Assembly (NCBI GenBank): GCA_028288725.1
Contig: JAQGIC010000021.1
Coordinates: 1-64,000, forward strand
Source: Rhodospirillales bacterium
GTDB taxonomy: Bacteria > Pseudomonadota > Alphaproteobacteria > ATCC43930 > CGMCC-115725
Direction of reading: 5' to 3'
DNA: 64,000 nucleotides
The position numbers and the translations under genes are program-made. The notes under the pieces were generated by a model. That model was not told where the DNA came from, did no database searches, and saw only the letters and a list, made by a program, of their open reading frames with translations. Shown here piece after piece: positions 23,094-34,068 of the stretch; the stretch's first letter is position 1, and every line of letters begins with the position of its first letter.

Positions 23094-24643
23094 ACCGCCT
23101 CCTCGGCGAAAATCTTGCGCAATTCCCGCTTCAAGAGCTTGCCGGCGGTGTTGCGCGGCAGGGCCTCGGCGAAGAACACGCGCTTCGGCAGCTTGAACGG
23201 CGCGAGCGTCTGGCGCGCATGGGCGATCAGTTCCGCCTCGGTCGCTTGGGCATTCTGGCGCAGCACGACCACGGCGGTGACGGCCTCGACCCATTTCGGG
23301 TCGGGCAGGGCGATGACCGCGACCTCTGACACGGCCGGGTGGGTGAACAGCGCCTCCTCGACCTCGCGGGACGCGACCATGGTGCCGCCGGTCTTGATCA
23401 CATCCTTGATGCGGTCGACGATGGTGATGTAGCCGGCCGCGTCCATGACGCCGACATCGCCGGAATGGAACCAGCCACCCTCGAACGCTTCCTTCGTCTC
23501 CTCAGGCTTGTCCCAATATCCCACCAGCAGCTGCGGCGAGCGATGGACGATCTCGCCCTGGGTGCCGGGCGGACAATCCTCCATGTCGGCATCGACCACA
23601 CGGGTCTCGACATTCAGCACGGCGCGGCCGGCCGAGGCCGGACGCTCGGCATGTTCCTCGGGCCGGAGCACCGTCGCCAGCGGCGCGATCTCGCTCTGAC
23701 CATAGCAATTGTAGGGGCCGGCGCCGGGCAGGCGGGCGCGCAGCTCTTCCAGCACCGGGACCGGCATGATCGAGGCGCCGTAATAGACATGGCGCAGGGA
23801 TGCCAGGTCGCGCCGGTCGAAGTCCGCATGCCGCAGCAGGCTGATCCAGACGGTCGGCGGCGCGAAGAACGAGGTGATGCCGTGCTCCTCGATCAGCCGC
23901 AGCACGGTCGCGGGCTCCGGCGCCTGCAGCAGCAGCGTCGAGGCGCCGACCAGAAGTTGGGGCATGGTGAAAGCGTGCATTTGGGCGGTGTGGTAGAGCG
24001 GCAGGGCGGCCAACGCCTTGTCGCGTGGCCCGAAATCCAGGTCGTGGATGCAGCTTTGGTATTCGGCCAGGATGGCGCGGTGGGTCATCATCGCGCCCTT
24101 GGGCGCCGCCGTCGTGCCCGAGGTATATTGGATCTGCGCCAGATCCGTGTCGGCGATGTCCGGTTCCGGACCGGTCGGCGCCGCTTCGTCGAGCGCCACG
24201 GCCAGGATGTCGAGATCCCCGTCCCCATCGAAATGGCCGAACCGCATCGCGGGCTTGGCCGCGCGGATCGCGGCCAGATTATCGTCCAGGCCGGGATCGC
24301 TGATCACGGCGCTGGCGCCCGACTGCCCGACGATATAGCCGAGTTCCGACGCGGTCAGCGCGTAATTGACCGGCACATGGACCAGGCCGGCACGCACGAT
24401 GCCCAGCCAGGCGATCAGATAGGCATCCGAATTTCGGCCAAAGGCGGCGACCCGGTCGCCCCGGTTCAGGCCCAGTGCTGCCAGGCGATGGGCCACCCGG
24501 TCCGCGGCGGCGTCGAGGGCGCGATAGCTCCAGCGCCGGTCGCCGTAGCGGAGCGCCTCCTGGTCGCGAAAGCGGGATGCGGCGCGGCGCAGCGCATCGC
24601 CGATCGTGTTGCGGCGGGCGCGCGCGCCGGGGGTCTCCGTCAT
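23090..24643 (-). CDS. Fatty-acyl-CoA synthetase (AMP-dependent ligase)
   Basis: The 517-residue adenylate-forming ligase has the A3 motif IQYTSGTTAAPKGAMMTH, A5 YNCYGQSE, A7 GGWFHSGDVGVMD, A8 ITIVDRIKDVIKTGG and A10 PRNTAGKLLKRELRK, all intact. It activates a carboxylic acid (probably a fatty or short aromatic acid) to the acyl-CoA through an acyl-AMP. The gene stands alone facing rnhB-AEC. ETF-QO at 6.6 kb belongs to the same broad catabolic theme, but there is no operon link. Confidence 0.93.
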   Translation of the reverse strand: MTETPGARARRNTIGDALRRAASRFRDQEALRYGDRRWSYRALDAAADRVAHRLAALGLNRGDRVAAFGRNSDAYLIAWLGIVRAGLVHVPVNYALTASELGYIVGQSGASAVISDPGLDDNLAAIRAAKPAMRFGHFDGDGDLDILAVALDEAAPTGPEPDIADTDLAQIQYTSGTTAAPKGAMMTHRAILAEYQSCIHDLDFGPRDKALAALPLYHTAQMHAFTMPQLLVGASTLLLQAPEPATVLRLIEEHGITSFFAPPTVWISLLRHADFDRRDLASLRHVYYGASIMPVPVLEELRARLPGAGPYNCYGQSEIAPLATVLRPEEHAERPASAGRAVLNVETRVVDADMEDCPPGTQGEIVHRSPQLLVGYWDKPEETKEAFEGGWFHSGDVGVMDAAGYITIVDRIKDVIKTGGTMVASREVEEALFTHPAVSEVAVIALPDPKWVEAVTAVVVLRQNAQATEAELIAHARQTLAPFKLPKRVFFAEALPRNTAGKLLKRELRKIFAEEAV

Positions 24644-24742
24644 CGTGGTCTCCTCCCTGGTCCCGGCCGTTTTGCGGCAATGCCGCGCGGCTCTTGGATC
24701 AGAACTATGCCGAACCGGCGGGGGTCTGACTATGGCCGCCGG

Positions 24743-26427
<1,685 letters not shown>

Positions 26428-26522
26428 CCCTTGTATGCGGTGGGCAACACGCGCCCTGCTTTACAGGCGCCGCCGAAGTTGCGATAAATACCGTATGACC
26501 GGTCGTTTTGAATTAGTCAAGG
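26428..26522. promoter_or_regulatory. Divergent promoter with TetR-type operator candidate
   Basis: The 95-bp gap between the NTF2-like gene and the tetR-type gene holds ATGACCGGTCGT at 26495-26506, a near-perfect palindrome (core GACCGGTC) of the size and type bound by TetR dimers. Its position between divergent genes suggests control of both. Confidence 0.55.
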
Positions 26523-27149
26523 ATGCTTGAAATGAGCCCTGCCTCATCGTCCAGACGAGGCCCGAAGCCGAAGGTCGGCACCCGCGACGGCCTCGTGCGG
26601 GCGGGCCTGACGCTGCTCCATGCCGAGGGCTATGCCGCGACGGGCATCCAGGCCATCGTCGAGAGCGTGGGCGTGCCCAAGGGCTCGTTCTACAATCACT
26701 TCGCCAGCAAGGAGGCGTTCGGTGCGGAAGTGATCGACGCTTATTTCGAGGGGGGGCGGGATCGGCTGCGTGCCTTCCTCGCCAGGACTGACCTCAAGCC
26801 GCTGGACCGTCTGAAGGCCTATTTCGACGATCGGATCGCGGCGCTTCGGGCCGGCGGGTTCGTCAAGGGCTGCCTCCTCGGCAATTTCAGCGCGGAGGTC
26901 GCTGATCACAGCGCGCTCATGCGCGAGCATCTGGTCGCGCATTTCGAAACCTGGGGCGGTCTCTTCGAGGATTGCATTGCGGAGGCCCAGGAACAGAAGG
27001 CCGTGGGCGACCAGTTCCCCGCGGCGTTGCTGGCGCGCTTCATCCTGAACAGTTGGGAGGGCGCATTGCTGCGCATGCGCGCGGAAAAGAGCGAGGCTCC
27101 GCTGACCGAGTTCCGCCAAGTCTTGTTCGGCAGGCTGCTCACCCCCTAG
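26523..27149 (+). CDS. TetR/AcrR-family transcriptional regulator
   Basis: The 208-residue protein has the TetR helix-turn-helix at residues about 20-65: LVRAGLTLLHAEGYAATGIQ, AIVESVGVPKGSFYNHFASK. The C-terminal ligand domain (VKGCLLGNFSAEVADHS) resembles the subgroup whose members sense aldehydes or quaternary compounds, but the ligand cannot be assigned. It is divergent from the exported NTF2-like gene. The TAG stop is the first base triplet of element R4. Confidence 0.9.
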   Translation: MLEMSPASSSRRGPKPKVGTRDGLVRAGLTLLHAEGYAATGIQAIVESVGVPKGSFYNHFASKEAFGAEVIDAYFEGGRDRLRAFLARTDLKPLDRLKAYFDDRIAALRAGGFVKGCLLGNFSAEVADHSALMREHLVAHFETWGGLFEDCIAEAQEQKAVGDQFPAALLARFILNSWEGALLRMRAEKSEAPLTEFRQVLFGRLLTP

Positions 27150-27265
27150 AGTGCGATTCAGATATGAGGCCTGCTCGGCCTCATATCTGAATCGCACTCT
27201 AAATCAAATATTTAGAGACTGATTCACCGATCAAGCCAAGCAGGCTTGATCGGATCAGGCTCTAG
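27149..27265. repeat. Modular palindromic element, copy R4 (most complete)
   Basis: Module B is a perfect inverted repeat with 23-bp arms (gagtgcgattcagatatgag start) around loop TGCTC, 27149-27199. Module A follows in reverse orientation: linker taaatcaaatatttagagac, TGATTCAC, then stem ccgatcaagcc-N5-ggcttgatcgg, and GATCAGGCTCTAG. It is collinear with R3 read on the other strand. Confidence 0.88.
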
Positions 27266-27352
27266 GCTGCGACGCCTAGCCACTTCCCTCTGGCGTTCGA
27301 AGCTGTAAGGTCGGGGGACGCAACGCAGCATCCTCAAGACGGAAGAGAACTC

Positions 27353-29677
27353 ATGCCAGATGATTCGACGATCGGGCGTTTCGGCAGCGGGCGGGAGGTC
27401 AAGCGGATCGAGGACGCGGCCCTGCTGGCCGGTGCCGGGCGCTTTGCCGACGATGTCTCGCATTCCGAGCAGAGCTACCTGGTCTTCCTGCGCTCGCCCC
27501 ATGCGCATGCGCGCATCCTGTCGATCGATGCCACCGAAGCGCTCGCGATGCCGGGCGTGGTCGCCGTCCTGACCGGCGCCGATCTGGTCGCCGCCGGGGT
27601 GAAGCCGCTGCCGCTCGCGCCGATGTTCCAGCGGCCCGACGGTTCGCCCGGGGCGACGCCGCTCAGGCCCGGCCTCGCGCACGAGACGGTGCGTTTCGTC
27701 GGCGAGGCGGTCGCCGCCCTCGTCGCCCGGACGCGCGAGCAGGCGAAGGACGCGGTCGAGGCCATCCTGGTCGAGTACGAGGAACTGCCCATCGTGACCG
27801 AGCTGACGCAGGCGACCGCCGACGGCGCGCCGCTCGTCTGGCCGGCCGCCACCGGCAATATCGCGGCCCAGATGGTCCATGGCGACGCGGCCGCGACCGA
27901 TGCCGCCTTCGCCGCCGCCGCCCATGTCGTGACGCTCGACGTGGTCAACCAGCGCCTGGCGCCGACGCCGCTCGAGCCGCGCAGTTCGCTCGCCGAGTAT
28001 GATGCGGCGGGCGATCGGCTGACGCTCCGCCTGTCGACCCAGATGCCGTCCGGAGCGCGCGACACGCTGTGCGATGCGGTGTTCGGCATCCCGAAGGACA
28101 GGATCCGCGTCGTGGTCGACGATGTCGGCGGCGGTTTCGGCATGAAGACCGGGCTTTATGCCGAGGATATCGTCGTGGCCCATGCCGCGCGCCACTTGAA
28201 GCGCACGATCAAATGGACGGCCGAGCGCATCGAGGAATTCCTGGCGGCGACCCATGGGCGCGACGTCGAAAGCCATGCCGAGCTTGCGCTCGATCCCGAC
28301 GGCCGGGTGCTGGGCTATCGCGTCCGTTCGCTCTGCAACATGGGCGCCTATGCCGGCACGTCGGGCATCATCATCCAGCTGATGATCGGGCCCTGGGTCA
28401 CGACCAGCATCTACGACATCCGGACCATCCATCTCGAACTCAACGCGGTGCTGACCAATACCGCGCCGACCGCCGCCTATCGCGGCGCCGGCCGGCCGGA
28501 AGCGATCTACCTGATCGAGCGCCTGTTCGACGTCGCGGCCCGCAAGCTGGGGCTCGATCCGGCCGAAATCCGGCGCCGCAACCTGATCGACCCGGCGCAG
28601 ATGCCCTATACGAACGCGATGGGGCAGGTCTACGACAGCGGCAAATTCGGCTCGATCCTCGAACAGGGCATCGATCTCGCGAACTGGCGGGACTTTCCGG
28701 CGCGCGAGGCTCAATCCCGCGCCCGCGGCAAACTGCGCGGCCGGGGCCTCGCCTCGTTCCTCGAATGGACCGGCGGCAACGCGTTCGAGGAGCGGGTCAC
28801 GGTCGCGGTCTCCGGCGACGGTGAGATCGAGGTCTATGCCTCGACCATGCCGATGGGCCAGGGCATCGCGACCTCTTACGCGCAGCTCGTCGTCGACGTG
28901 TTCGGCGTGCCGATCGAGAAGATCCGCATCGTCATGGGCGACACGGATCGCGGCTCAGGCTTCGGCAGCGCCGGTTCACGCTCGCTCTTTACGGCGGGGT
29001 CGGCGATCAACCATGCCTCGGAACGTGCGGTCGCGACCGGGCGCGACCTCGCGGGCGACGCGCTCGAGGCGGCCGCGGTCGATATCGAATATCTCGAGGG
29101 CGTGTTCCAGGTCGCCGGCACCGATCGGCGGATCGGGCTGTTCGAGCTTGCGGCGCGCCAGCCCGATCGCCGCATCTTCATCGATGCGACCAGCAAGGTG
29201 AACGGGCCCAGCTGGCCGAACGGCTGCCATATCTCGGAGGTCGAAGTGGACCCGGAAACCGGTGTGGTCGACATCGTCTCCTACGTCTCGGTGAACGACG
29301 TCGGCCGGGTCGTCAATCCGATGATCGTGCGCGGGCAGCTCGATGGCGGGGCCGTGCAGGGCATCGGCCAGGCCTTGGGCGAGCACATGCGCTATGACCC
29401 GGCCTCCGGCCAGGCGATCACGGCGAGCCTGATGGATTACGCGATGCCTCGGGCCGATATCGTGCGCGACTTCGTCCATGTGCTCGACCAGTCGACGCCG
29501 TGTCTCAACAACCCGCTCGGTGTCAAGGGCGTGGGCGAACTGGGCACGATCGGCGCCACGCCGGCCGTGGTCAACGCGGTTGCCGACGCGCTCGTCCGCG
29601 CCGGCCGCGTCGACAGTGCCGACCGGCTGCAGATGCCGCTGACGCCCGACAAGGTGTGGCGGGCGCTAAATATGTGA
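27353..29677 (+). CDS. CoxL-like molybdenum hydroxylase large subunit (form II)
   Basis: The 774-residue xanthine-oxidase-family molybdopterin subunit has the N-terminal a/b-hammerhead with RIEDAALLAGAGRFADDV, the active-site loop AYRGAGRPEA at about 375-384 (the AYRGAGR form II motif, unlike the AYRCSFR of true CO dehydrogenase), and the C-terminal GVKGVGELGTIGATPA with the catalytic Glu. Family enzymes need an FAD (M) and a 2Fe-2S (S) subunit; neither gene is adjacent, so the partners must be elsewhere. The last codons and TGA fall in a repeat remnant. Confidence 0.9.
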   Translation: MPDDSTIGRFGSGREVKRIEDAALLAGAGRFADDVSHSEQSYLVFLRSPHAHARILSIDATEALAMPGVVAVLTGADLVAAGVKPLPLAPMFQRPDGSPGATPLRPGLAHETVRFVGEAVAALVARTREQAKDAVEAILVEYEELPIVTELTQATADGAPLVWPAATGNIAAQMVHGDAAATDAAFAAAAHVVTLDVVNQRLAPTPLEPRSSLAEYDAAGDRLTLRLSTQMPSGARDTLCDAVFGIPKDRIRVVVDDVGGGFGMKTGLYAEDIVVAHAARHLKRTIKWTAERIEEFLAATHGRDVESHAELALDPDGRVLGYRVRSLCNMGAYAGTSGIIIQLMIGPWVTTSIYDIRTIHLELNAVLTNTAPTAAYRGAGRPEAIYLIERLFDVAARKLGLDPAEIRRRNLIDPAQMPYTNAMGQVYDSGKFGSILEQGIDLANWRDFPAREAQSRARGKLRGRGLASFLEWTGGNAFEERVTVAVSGDGEIEVYASTMPMGQGIATSYAQLVVDVFGVPIEKIRIVMGDTDRGSGFGSAGSRSLFTAGSAINHASERAVATGRDLAGDALEAAAVDIEYLEGVFQVAGTDRRIGLFELAARQPDRRIFIDATSKVNGPSWPNGCHISEVEVDPETGVVDIVSYVSVNDVGRVVNPMIVRGQLDGGAVQGIGQALGEHMRYDPASGQAITASLMDYAMPRADIVRDFVHVLDQSTPCLNNPLGVKGVGELGTIGATPAVVNAVADALVRAGRVDSADRLQMPLTPDKVWRALNM

Positions 29678-29690
29678 TTTAGGGGGCGAT
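29667..29690. repeat. Partial modular element, R6 (linker only)
   Basis: TAAATATGTGATTTAGGGGG followed by CGAT matches the module A/B linker of R3 and R4 (taaatatttgatttagagtgcgat) with three or four differences. It contains the stop codon of the CoxL-like gene and abuts the stop of the convergent GNAT gene. Confidence 0.45.
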
Positions 29691-30232
29691 CAGGCCGCGT
29701 GCGTCCACAACGGCCCGAGCATGGTCGCGACCGAGCCTTGGGCTTCGGTCAACCGATCGAGCCACAGGGCCGACAGATTCGATCGCCCGCTTTGGATCAC
29801 CGCTTCGCCCTCGGCGAAATCGACCGAGCCGCCCAGGCGGCGGACGATGCGGGGGATCGACGGGTTGGTGTGCAGGAAATGCAGCCTGCACTGGGTGGCG
29901 CCGCGCCAGGCGGCGGCACGGACCGCGCGTTCGATCAGCTCGCGACCGACGCCGCGCGTGCGCAGGCCGCGATCGACGCTGACCGCGATCTCGGCGACCT
30001 TGGGCAGGAACGGCTTGTCATAGGCGATCTCGCCGATCCCGACCAAACGGCCGTGCTCGAACGCGCCGATCGCCGAATGGGTCGCCCAGGGCAGCTTCGT
30101 GACATAGCGCCGGACATGGTCGTCGCCGGCGCGGCCATGGAAGCGCGAGTACCGGTCCTCGGCATTCAGCCGAAGCAGATGCCGCTCGATCTCCCCGGCA
30201 TCTGCCTGGCCCAACGTGCGAAAATGAATCAT
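29690..30232 (-). CDS. GNAT-family N-acetyltransferase
   Basis: The product from ATG 30232 is about 180 residues (MIHFRTLGQADAGEIERHLL). GNAT features are the acetyl-CoA loop AVSVDRGLRTRGVGRELIER (V-x-x-x-x-R/Q-x-x-G-x-G/A) and the preceding strand VAEIAVSV; a C-terminal extension follows. The frame is open 26 codons further upstream, but that part looks non-coding. The substrate is unknown. It is convergent with the CoxL-like gene. Confidence 0.85.
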   Translation of the reverse strand: MIHFRTLGQADAGEIERHLLRLNAEDRYSRFHGRAGDDHVRRYVTKLPWATHSAIGAFEHGRLVGIGEIAYDKPFLPKVAEIAVSVDRGLRTRGVGRELIERAVRAAAWRGATQCRLHFLHTNPSIPRIVRRLGGSVDFAEGEAVIQSGRSNLSALWLDRLTEAQGSVATMLGPLWTHAA

Positions 30233-30369
30233 GACCCGAAACCACAGAACGGTGCGCGCCGGAAGGCGCATGCTGCACTGCAATATAATCGGAGTTATGG
30301 GCAGCAGCAAGGGTTCGGGACCCTGCCATGTCGTTTCATCGGGCAGAGGGCGATAATGCTCATTTTTCC

Positions 30370-30692
30370 GTCATTCCCGCGGAGGCGGGAATCCAGGGGC
30401 CAGTAAAGGTCGTTCGAGGAGCCTTCGCTTGCTCCGGATTCCCGCCTGCGCGCTAGGCTATGTCCATATCTTTCTGTTTCGTTTCAGATGGTTAGTCTTT
30501 TACATCGTCATGGCCGGGCTTGACCCGGCCATCCACGTGGTGGGGCAAGCCGATTTCAAGGCCAAACAGGGCTCCGGCGGAGGGGCGTGGATGCCCGGGT
30601 CGAGCCCGGGCATGACGGAGTGTTAAGGTAACGTACTGATTTGAAAGACGAAAACGGATATGTACATAGCCTAGCGCCTTCGCGGGAATGAC
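30370..30692. repeat. Nested palindromic repeats (REP-like, three shells)
   Basis: The outer shell begins GTCATTCCCGCGGAGGCGGG at 30370 and is answered by CGCGGGAATGAC at 30681-30692. A second shell pairs GCTAGGCTATGTCCATATC (30452-30470) with GATATGTACATAGCCTAGC near 30657-30675. The innermost is GTCATGGCCGGGCTTGACCC with CGAGCCCGGGCATGAC (30507-30616). The shells look like one element inserted in another. No coding frame is credible inside. Confidence 0.75.
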
Positions 30693-30701
30693 GAAGGAGG
30701 G

Positions 30702-32501
30702 CTATTGCGCGGCGATGCTCGGTTCGCCGAATTGCAAAGCCGCCAGCCGTGCGTAGAGGCCGTTTTCGCCGACCAGACTGCCGTGGGTTCCGGTCGCGAC
30801 CACCTTGCCCTCGTCGATGACGATGATCCGATCGGCCGACAGCACCGTCGCCAGACGGTGGGCGATGACCAGGGTCGTGCGCCCCTTGGACAGGCGGTCG
30901 AGCGCCACCTGGACCGCGCGCTCCGACTCGGCGTCGAGCGCGCTGGTCGCCTCGTCCAGCAGCAGGATGGCCGGATCGCGCAGGATCGCGCGCGCAATGG
31001 CCAGGCGCTGGCGCTGGCCGCCCGACAGGCGGACGCCCTTTTCGCCGAGGAACGTGTCGAACCCGTTCGGCAGCTTGTCGAGGAACTCCGTCGCCATCGC
31101 CGCGTCCGCCGCGGCGCGCACCTCGGCGTCCGAGGCATCGGGCCGGCCGTAGCGGATATTCTCCCAGGCGTTGGCGCCGAACACGACCGGTTCCTGTGCG
31201 ACAACGCCGATGCGGCGGCGCACCTCGGCCGGATCCGCCTCGCGCAGATCGACGCCGTCGATCAGCACGGCACCCTCGGCCGGGTCGTAGGAGCGCAGCA
31301 GCAGCTGGAACAGCGTGGTCTTGCCGGCGCCGGACGGACCGACCAATGCCACCGTCTCGCCCGGCTCGACCTCGAAGCTCAGATGGTCGAGCGCCGAGCG
31401 GTCGGGCCGGGCGGGATAGTGGAAGGTGACGTCGCGGAAACCGACCCGGCCCTGCGGCGGGACCGGCAGCGCCGTGGGGACCGCCGGCGCCGCGATCTCC
31501 GGCACTTCCTGGATCAGTTCCAGCAGCCGCTCGGCGGCACCGGCGGCGCGCTGCACGTCGCCCCACAATTCGCTCAAGGAAGCGCCGGCGCTGGCGACCA
31601 GGACGGCATACAGCACGAAGGCGGTGAGGTCGCCCGGCGTCATGCGGCCGGCCAGCACCTCGTGCCCGCCGATCCACAGCACCGCGGTGATGGCGCTGAA
31701 CGCCAGCGCGATGATCAGGGTCAACAGCCGTGCCCTGGTCGCAATCCGCTTCTGGGCCGACGCGAGCGCGGCCGCGACATGGCCGGCGAAGCGTTGGCGA
31801 TCGACCGCCTCGTGGGTGAAGGCCTGGACGGTGCGGATCGCGTTGATGGTTTCCTCGGCATAGGCGCCGACATCGGCGATCCGATCCTGGGCCGCGCGCG
31901 ACAGGCGCTTTTCGCGCCGGCCGAATAGGATGATCGGCACCAGCACGCAGGGCACCAGCAGCAGCACGATGCTGGCGAGCTTGGGGCTGGAGGCGACCAG
32001 CATGGCCAGCGCGCCGATGAACATCAGCGCGTTGCGCAGCCATTGCGAAATGCTGCTGCCGACCACGGTCTGGATCAAGGTGGTGTCCGAGGTCAGGCGC
32101 GTCAGGATCTCGCCGGTCCGGGTCGTCTCGAAAAACGCCGGCGACAGGCTCAGCACCCGGTCGAACACCGCGCGGCGGATGTCGGCCGAGATCCGCTCGC
32201 CCAGCCAGGACACCAGGTAGAACCGGCCCGATGTCGCGCCTGCCAGCACGATGACGATGGCGATCATGCCAAGCGCCGCCTGATTGAGCCGCGTACCGCT
32301 CGGGTCGTTGAAGCCCCAATCGACCAGATGGCGCACGCCCTGGCCCAAGATCAGCACGGCGCCGGCCGCCAGCAGCAGGCAGACCGCCGCCAGCACGACG
32401 CGGGCGCGGTAGGGCCGCATGAAGCCCCACAGCGGTGCCAGCGCCTTCAACTGTCCCTTGGGACGCGCGGTATCGTTGCCGCCAACCGGTTCGTTCGCCA
32501 T
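30702..32501 (-). CDS. ABC exporter, fused permease/ATPase (MsbA/ABCB-like)
   Basis: The half-transporter of about 599 residues from ATG 32501 ([19 protein letters not shown]) has six membrane helices in the first 330 residues, then the nucleotide-binding domain with Walker [12 protein letters not shown], signature [16 protein letters not shown], Walker [13 protein letters not shown] and the switch His in VIAHRL. It forms a homodimer in the inner membrane. Lipid, peptide or drug export is possible and not decidable here. The upstream frame to 32609 looks non-coding. It is monocistronic, divergent from rpmE. Confidence 0.93.
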   Translation of the reverse strand: MANEPVGGNDTARPKGQLKALAPLWGFMRPYRARVVLAAVCLLLAAGAVLILGQGVRHLVDWGFNDPSGTRLNQAALGMIAIVIVLAGATSGRFYLVSWLGERISADIRRAVFDRVLSLSPAFFETTRTGEILTRLTSDTTLIQTVVGSSISQWLRNALMFIGALAMLVASSPKLASIVLLLVPCVLVPIILFGRREKRLSRAAQDRIADVGAYAEETINAIRTVQAFTHEAVDRQRFAGHVAAALASAQKRIATRARLLTLIIALAFSAITAVLWIGGHEVLAGRMTPGDLTAFVLYAVLVASAGASLSELWGDVQRAAGAAERLLELIQEVPEIAAPAVPTALPVPPQGRVGFRDVTFHYPARPDRSALDHLSFEVEPGETVALVGPSGAGKTTLFQLLLRSYDPAEGAVLIDGVDLREADPAEVRRRIGVVAQEPVVFGANAWENIRYGRPDASDAEVRAAADAAMATEFLDKLPNGFDTFLGEKGVRLSGGQRQRLAIARAILRDPAILLLDEATSALDAESERAVQVALDRLSKGRTTLVIAHRLATVLSADRIIVIDEGKVVATGTHGSLVGENGLYARLAALQFGEPSIAAQ

Positions 32502-32703
32502 GAGCGTGCTGGAAGTCCCTGTTCGGATGGATGAAACCAGACCTGAGATGGCGCCTCCGACCGGCCGGCGCAAGGCGAGCCTTTCGCCCGGCGAGGGGGG
32601 GACTTGCATTCGGCGCCGGTCTCAGGCATCAATCCGGCCCTCATTCGAGTTGCAACGCAGCGGGGCCGCCGCTATAAGACGCGGCTTATCGCGGAGCCAT
32701 GCC

Positions 32704-32931
32704 ATGAAGACCGACATTCATCCCGACTACCATGAGATCACCGTCGTGATGACCGACGGCGAGAGCTACCAGACCCGGTCCACCTACGGTAAGCCGGGTG
32801 ACACGCTGCGTCTGGACATCGATCCGAAGACCCATCCGGCTTGGACCGGCGGTCAGGCCCGCCTGAACGACCAGGGCGGCCAGCTCGCGCGCTTCAACAA
32901 GCGTTTCGGCGGCTTCGGCATCAAGTACTAA
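32704..32931 (+). CDS. rpmE: 50S ribosomal protein L31
   Basis: The 75-residue protein ([20 protein letters not shown]) contains [30 protein letters not shown] and the C-terminal [11 protein letters not shown]. It is the Cys-free form (no CxxC zinc ligands), the usual chromosomal L31 in alphaproteobacteria. The second of two nested ATGs is used; GGAG is upstream. A strong terminator follows. Confidence 0.97.
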   Translation: MKTDIHPDYHEITVVMTDGESYQTRSTYGKPGDTLRLDIDPKTHPAWTGGQARLNDQGGQLARFNKRFGGFGIKY

Positions 32932-32959
32932 GCAGCCTCGGCTGTTCTGGAAGGTTGAG

Positions 32960-32992
32960 CGCGCCGGCTGGTCCGGCGCGTTCGCTTTTTTT
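32960..32992 (+). terminator. Rho-independent terminator of rpmE
   Basis: Perfect stem CGCGCCGG-N5-CCGGCGCG (32960-32980), followed after four bases by a run of eight T (32985-32992). It is the best canonical terminator in the window. Confidence 0.92.
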
Positions 32993-32996
32993 ATGC

Positions 32997-33066
32997 CTAG
33001 AGCCTGATCCGATCGAACCGGCTCGGTTTGATCGGTGAATCAGTCTCCAAACATATGATTTAGAGT
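32997..33066. repeat. Modular palindromic element, copy R5 (module A)
   Basis: CTAGAGCCTGATCCGATC at 32997 leads into the stem ccgatcgaacc-N5-ggtttgatcgg (one mismatch), then GTGAATCAGTCTCC and a linker acatatgatttagagtgc that runs into the 3' end of the rcdA-type gene on the minus strand. Module B is not present beyond its first bases. Confidence 0.82.
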
Positions 33067-33503
33067 GCCGATCCGGCCGGTTCGATATGGGACAGCGCCT
33101 CGCGCTTGACCATTTCGTCGAGCCGCGAGACCCGGACATAGAGCTTGTGCGACCGGTCCAGGAGCGTGATCAGCCATTGATCACCCAGCCGCTTGACATC
33201 TTCGGTCACGGTCAGGCAGGTCTTCGCGCCGCCCAGCACATAGGGCTCTTCCGCGCTCTCGGCCAGCGTGATCTCGCCGGCATGCACGGCGCGTTGCGCC
33301 AGCAGCCAGGCCATGATGTGGGTCAGGCGGGTGGTCAGCCGCATGGTCTCGCAACACAGCAGCAGGCGATCGGACGGGCTCAGGACGGGCAGCGCGCGCA
33401 ACTCGTTCACCGCCACGTAGTTCCGCGCCTCGACCAGCAGGCCCATGGCCTCGTCGTAGGTCCGTCTGAAAAAAGCGGTTTTGACCGCTGCCGTGTTCAG
33501 CAT
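33060..33503 (-). CDS. rcdA: DUF1465 protein, RcdA homolog (regulator of CtrA degradation)
   Basis: The 147-residue all-helical protein matches DUF1465: TYDEAMGLLVEARNYV, LRALPVLSPSDRLLLCCETM, RLTTRLTHIMAWLLAQRAVH. In Caulobacter this family member, RcdA, is an adaptor in the ClpXP hierarchy that removes CtrA and other cell-cycle proteins. A role here is inferred from homology; together with ccrM it makes two cell-cycle genes in the window, but not linked ones. The last five or six residues (EPAGSAL) are encoded by element R5 sequence, suggesting the tail was altered by the repeat. Confidence 0.82.
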   Translation of the reverse strand: MLNTAAVKTAFFRRTYDEAMGLLVEARNYVAVNELRALPVLSPSDRLLLCCETMRLTTRLTHIMAWLLAQRAVHAGEITLAESAEEPYVLGGAKTCLTVTEDVKRLGDQWLITLLDRSHKLYVRVSRLDEMVKREALSHIEPAGSAL

Positions 33504-33636
33504 CCTGCACCATCAGGGCCGGGCACGCACGAAGCGCGTTGAGGGTCGGCGGGCAGGGCCCGACAGGCACGCAAGCTCATGCAATGAAGATAGGACATCC
33601 GGCGCCGGTGTCATCCCCCCAGCTCATGCGCGTTTC

Positions 33637-34068
33637 TCATGGGGTCATCAACCGGCCGAGCTTTTCCCGGGCGTTCGCGTCGAGCGGTATCGGCCGGCGG
33701 GTCGCGCGATCGACGAAGACATGGACGAAATGCCCGGTCGCGGCCGGCGGTTCCACACCCTCGCGAAACAGCGCGATCTCGTAGCGCACACTGGAATTGC
33801 CCAGTCGGCCGATCCGCAGTCCCGCCTCGACCGTCTCCGGAAAAGCCAGGGGTGCCGCAAAGGCGCAATGGCTTTCGACGCACAGCCCGATCGTGGGTGA
33901 GCGCTCGATGTCCAGCAGCCCCTCCGCGATCAGCATCCTGTTCACGACCGTGTCGAAATACGAGTAATAGACCACGTTGTTGACATGGCCGTAGACGTCA
34001 TTGTCCATCCAGCGCGTCGGGATCGACAGGAACCAGCGATAGTCCGCGCGGGTCGGCACCTTGTCCAT
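33637..34068 (-). CDS. Acyl-CoA thioesterase, hotdog fold (4HBT/YbgC type)
   Basis: The 143-residue protein (MDKVPTRADYRWFLSIPTRW) has the hotdog signature WMDNDVYGHVNNVVYYSYFD (catalytic-type Asp and His-Val-Asn), LAFPETVEAGLRIGRLG and FVHVFVDRATRRPIPL. It hydrolyses an acyl-CoA or similar thioester. It overlaps the hydrolase stop as ATGA and is the last gene of the metY operon; the upstream in-frame start at 34158 would lie in the hydrolase gene, so ATG 34068 is used. Confidence 0.92.
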   Translation of the reverse strand: MDKVPTRADYRWFLSIPTRWMDNDVYGHVNNVVYYSYFDTVVNRMLIAEGLLDIERSPTIGLCVESHCAFAAPLAFPETVEAGLRIGRLGNSSVRYEIALFREGVEPPAATGHFVHVFVDRATRRPIPLDANAREKLGRLMTP

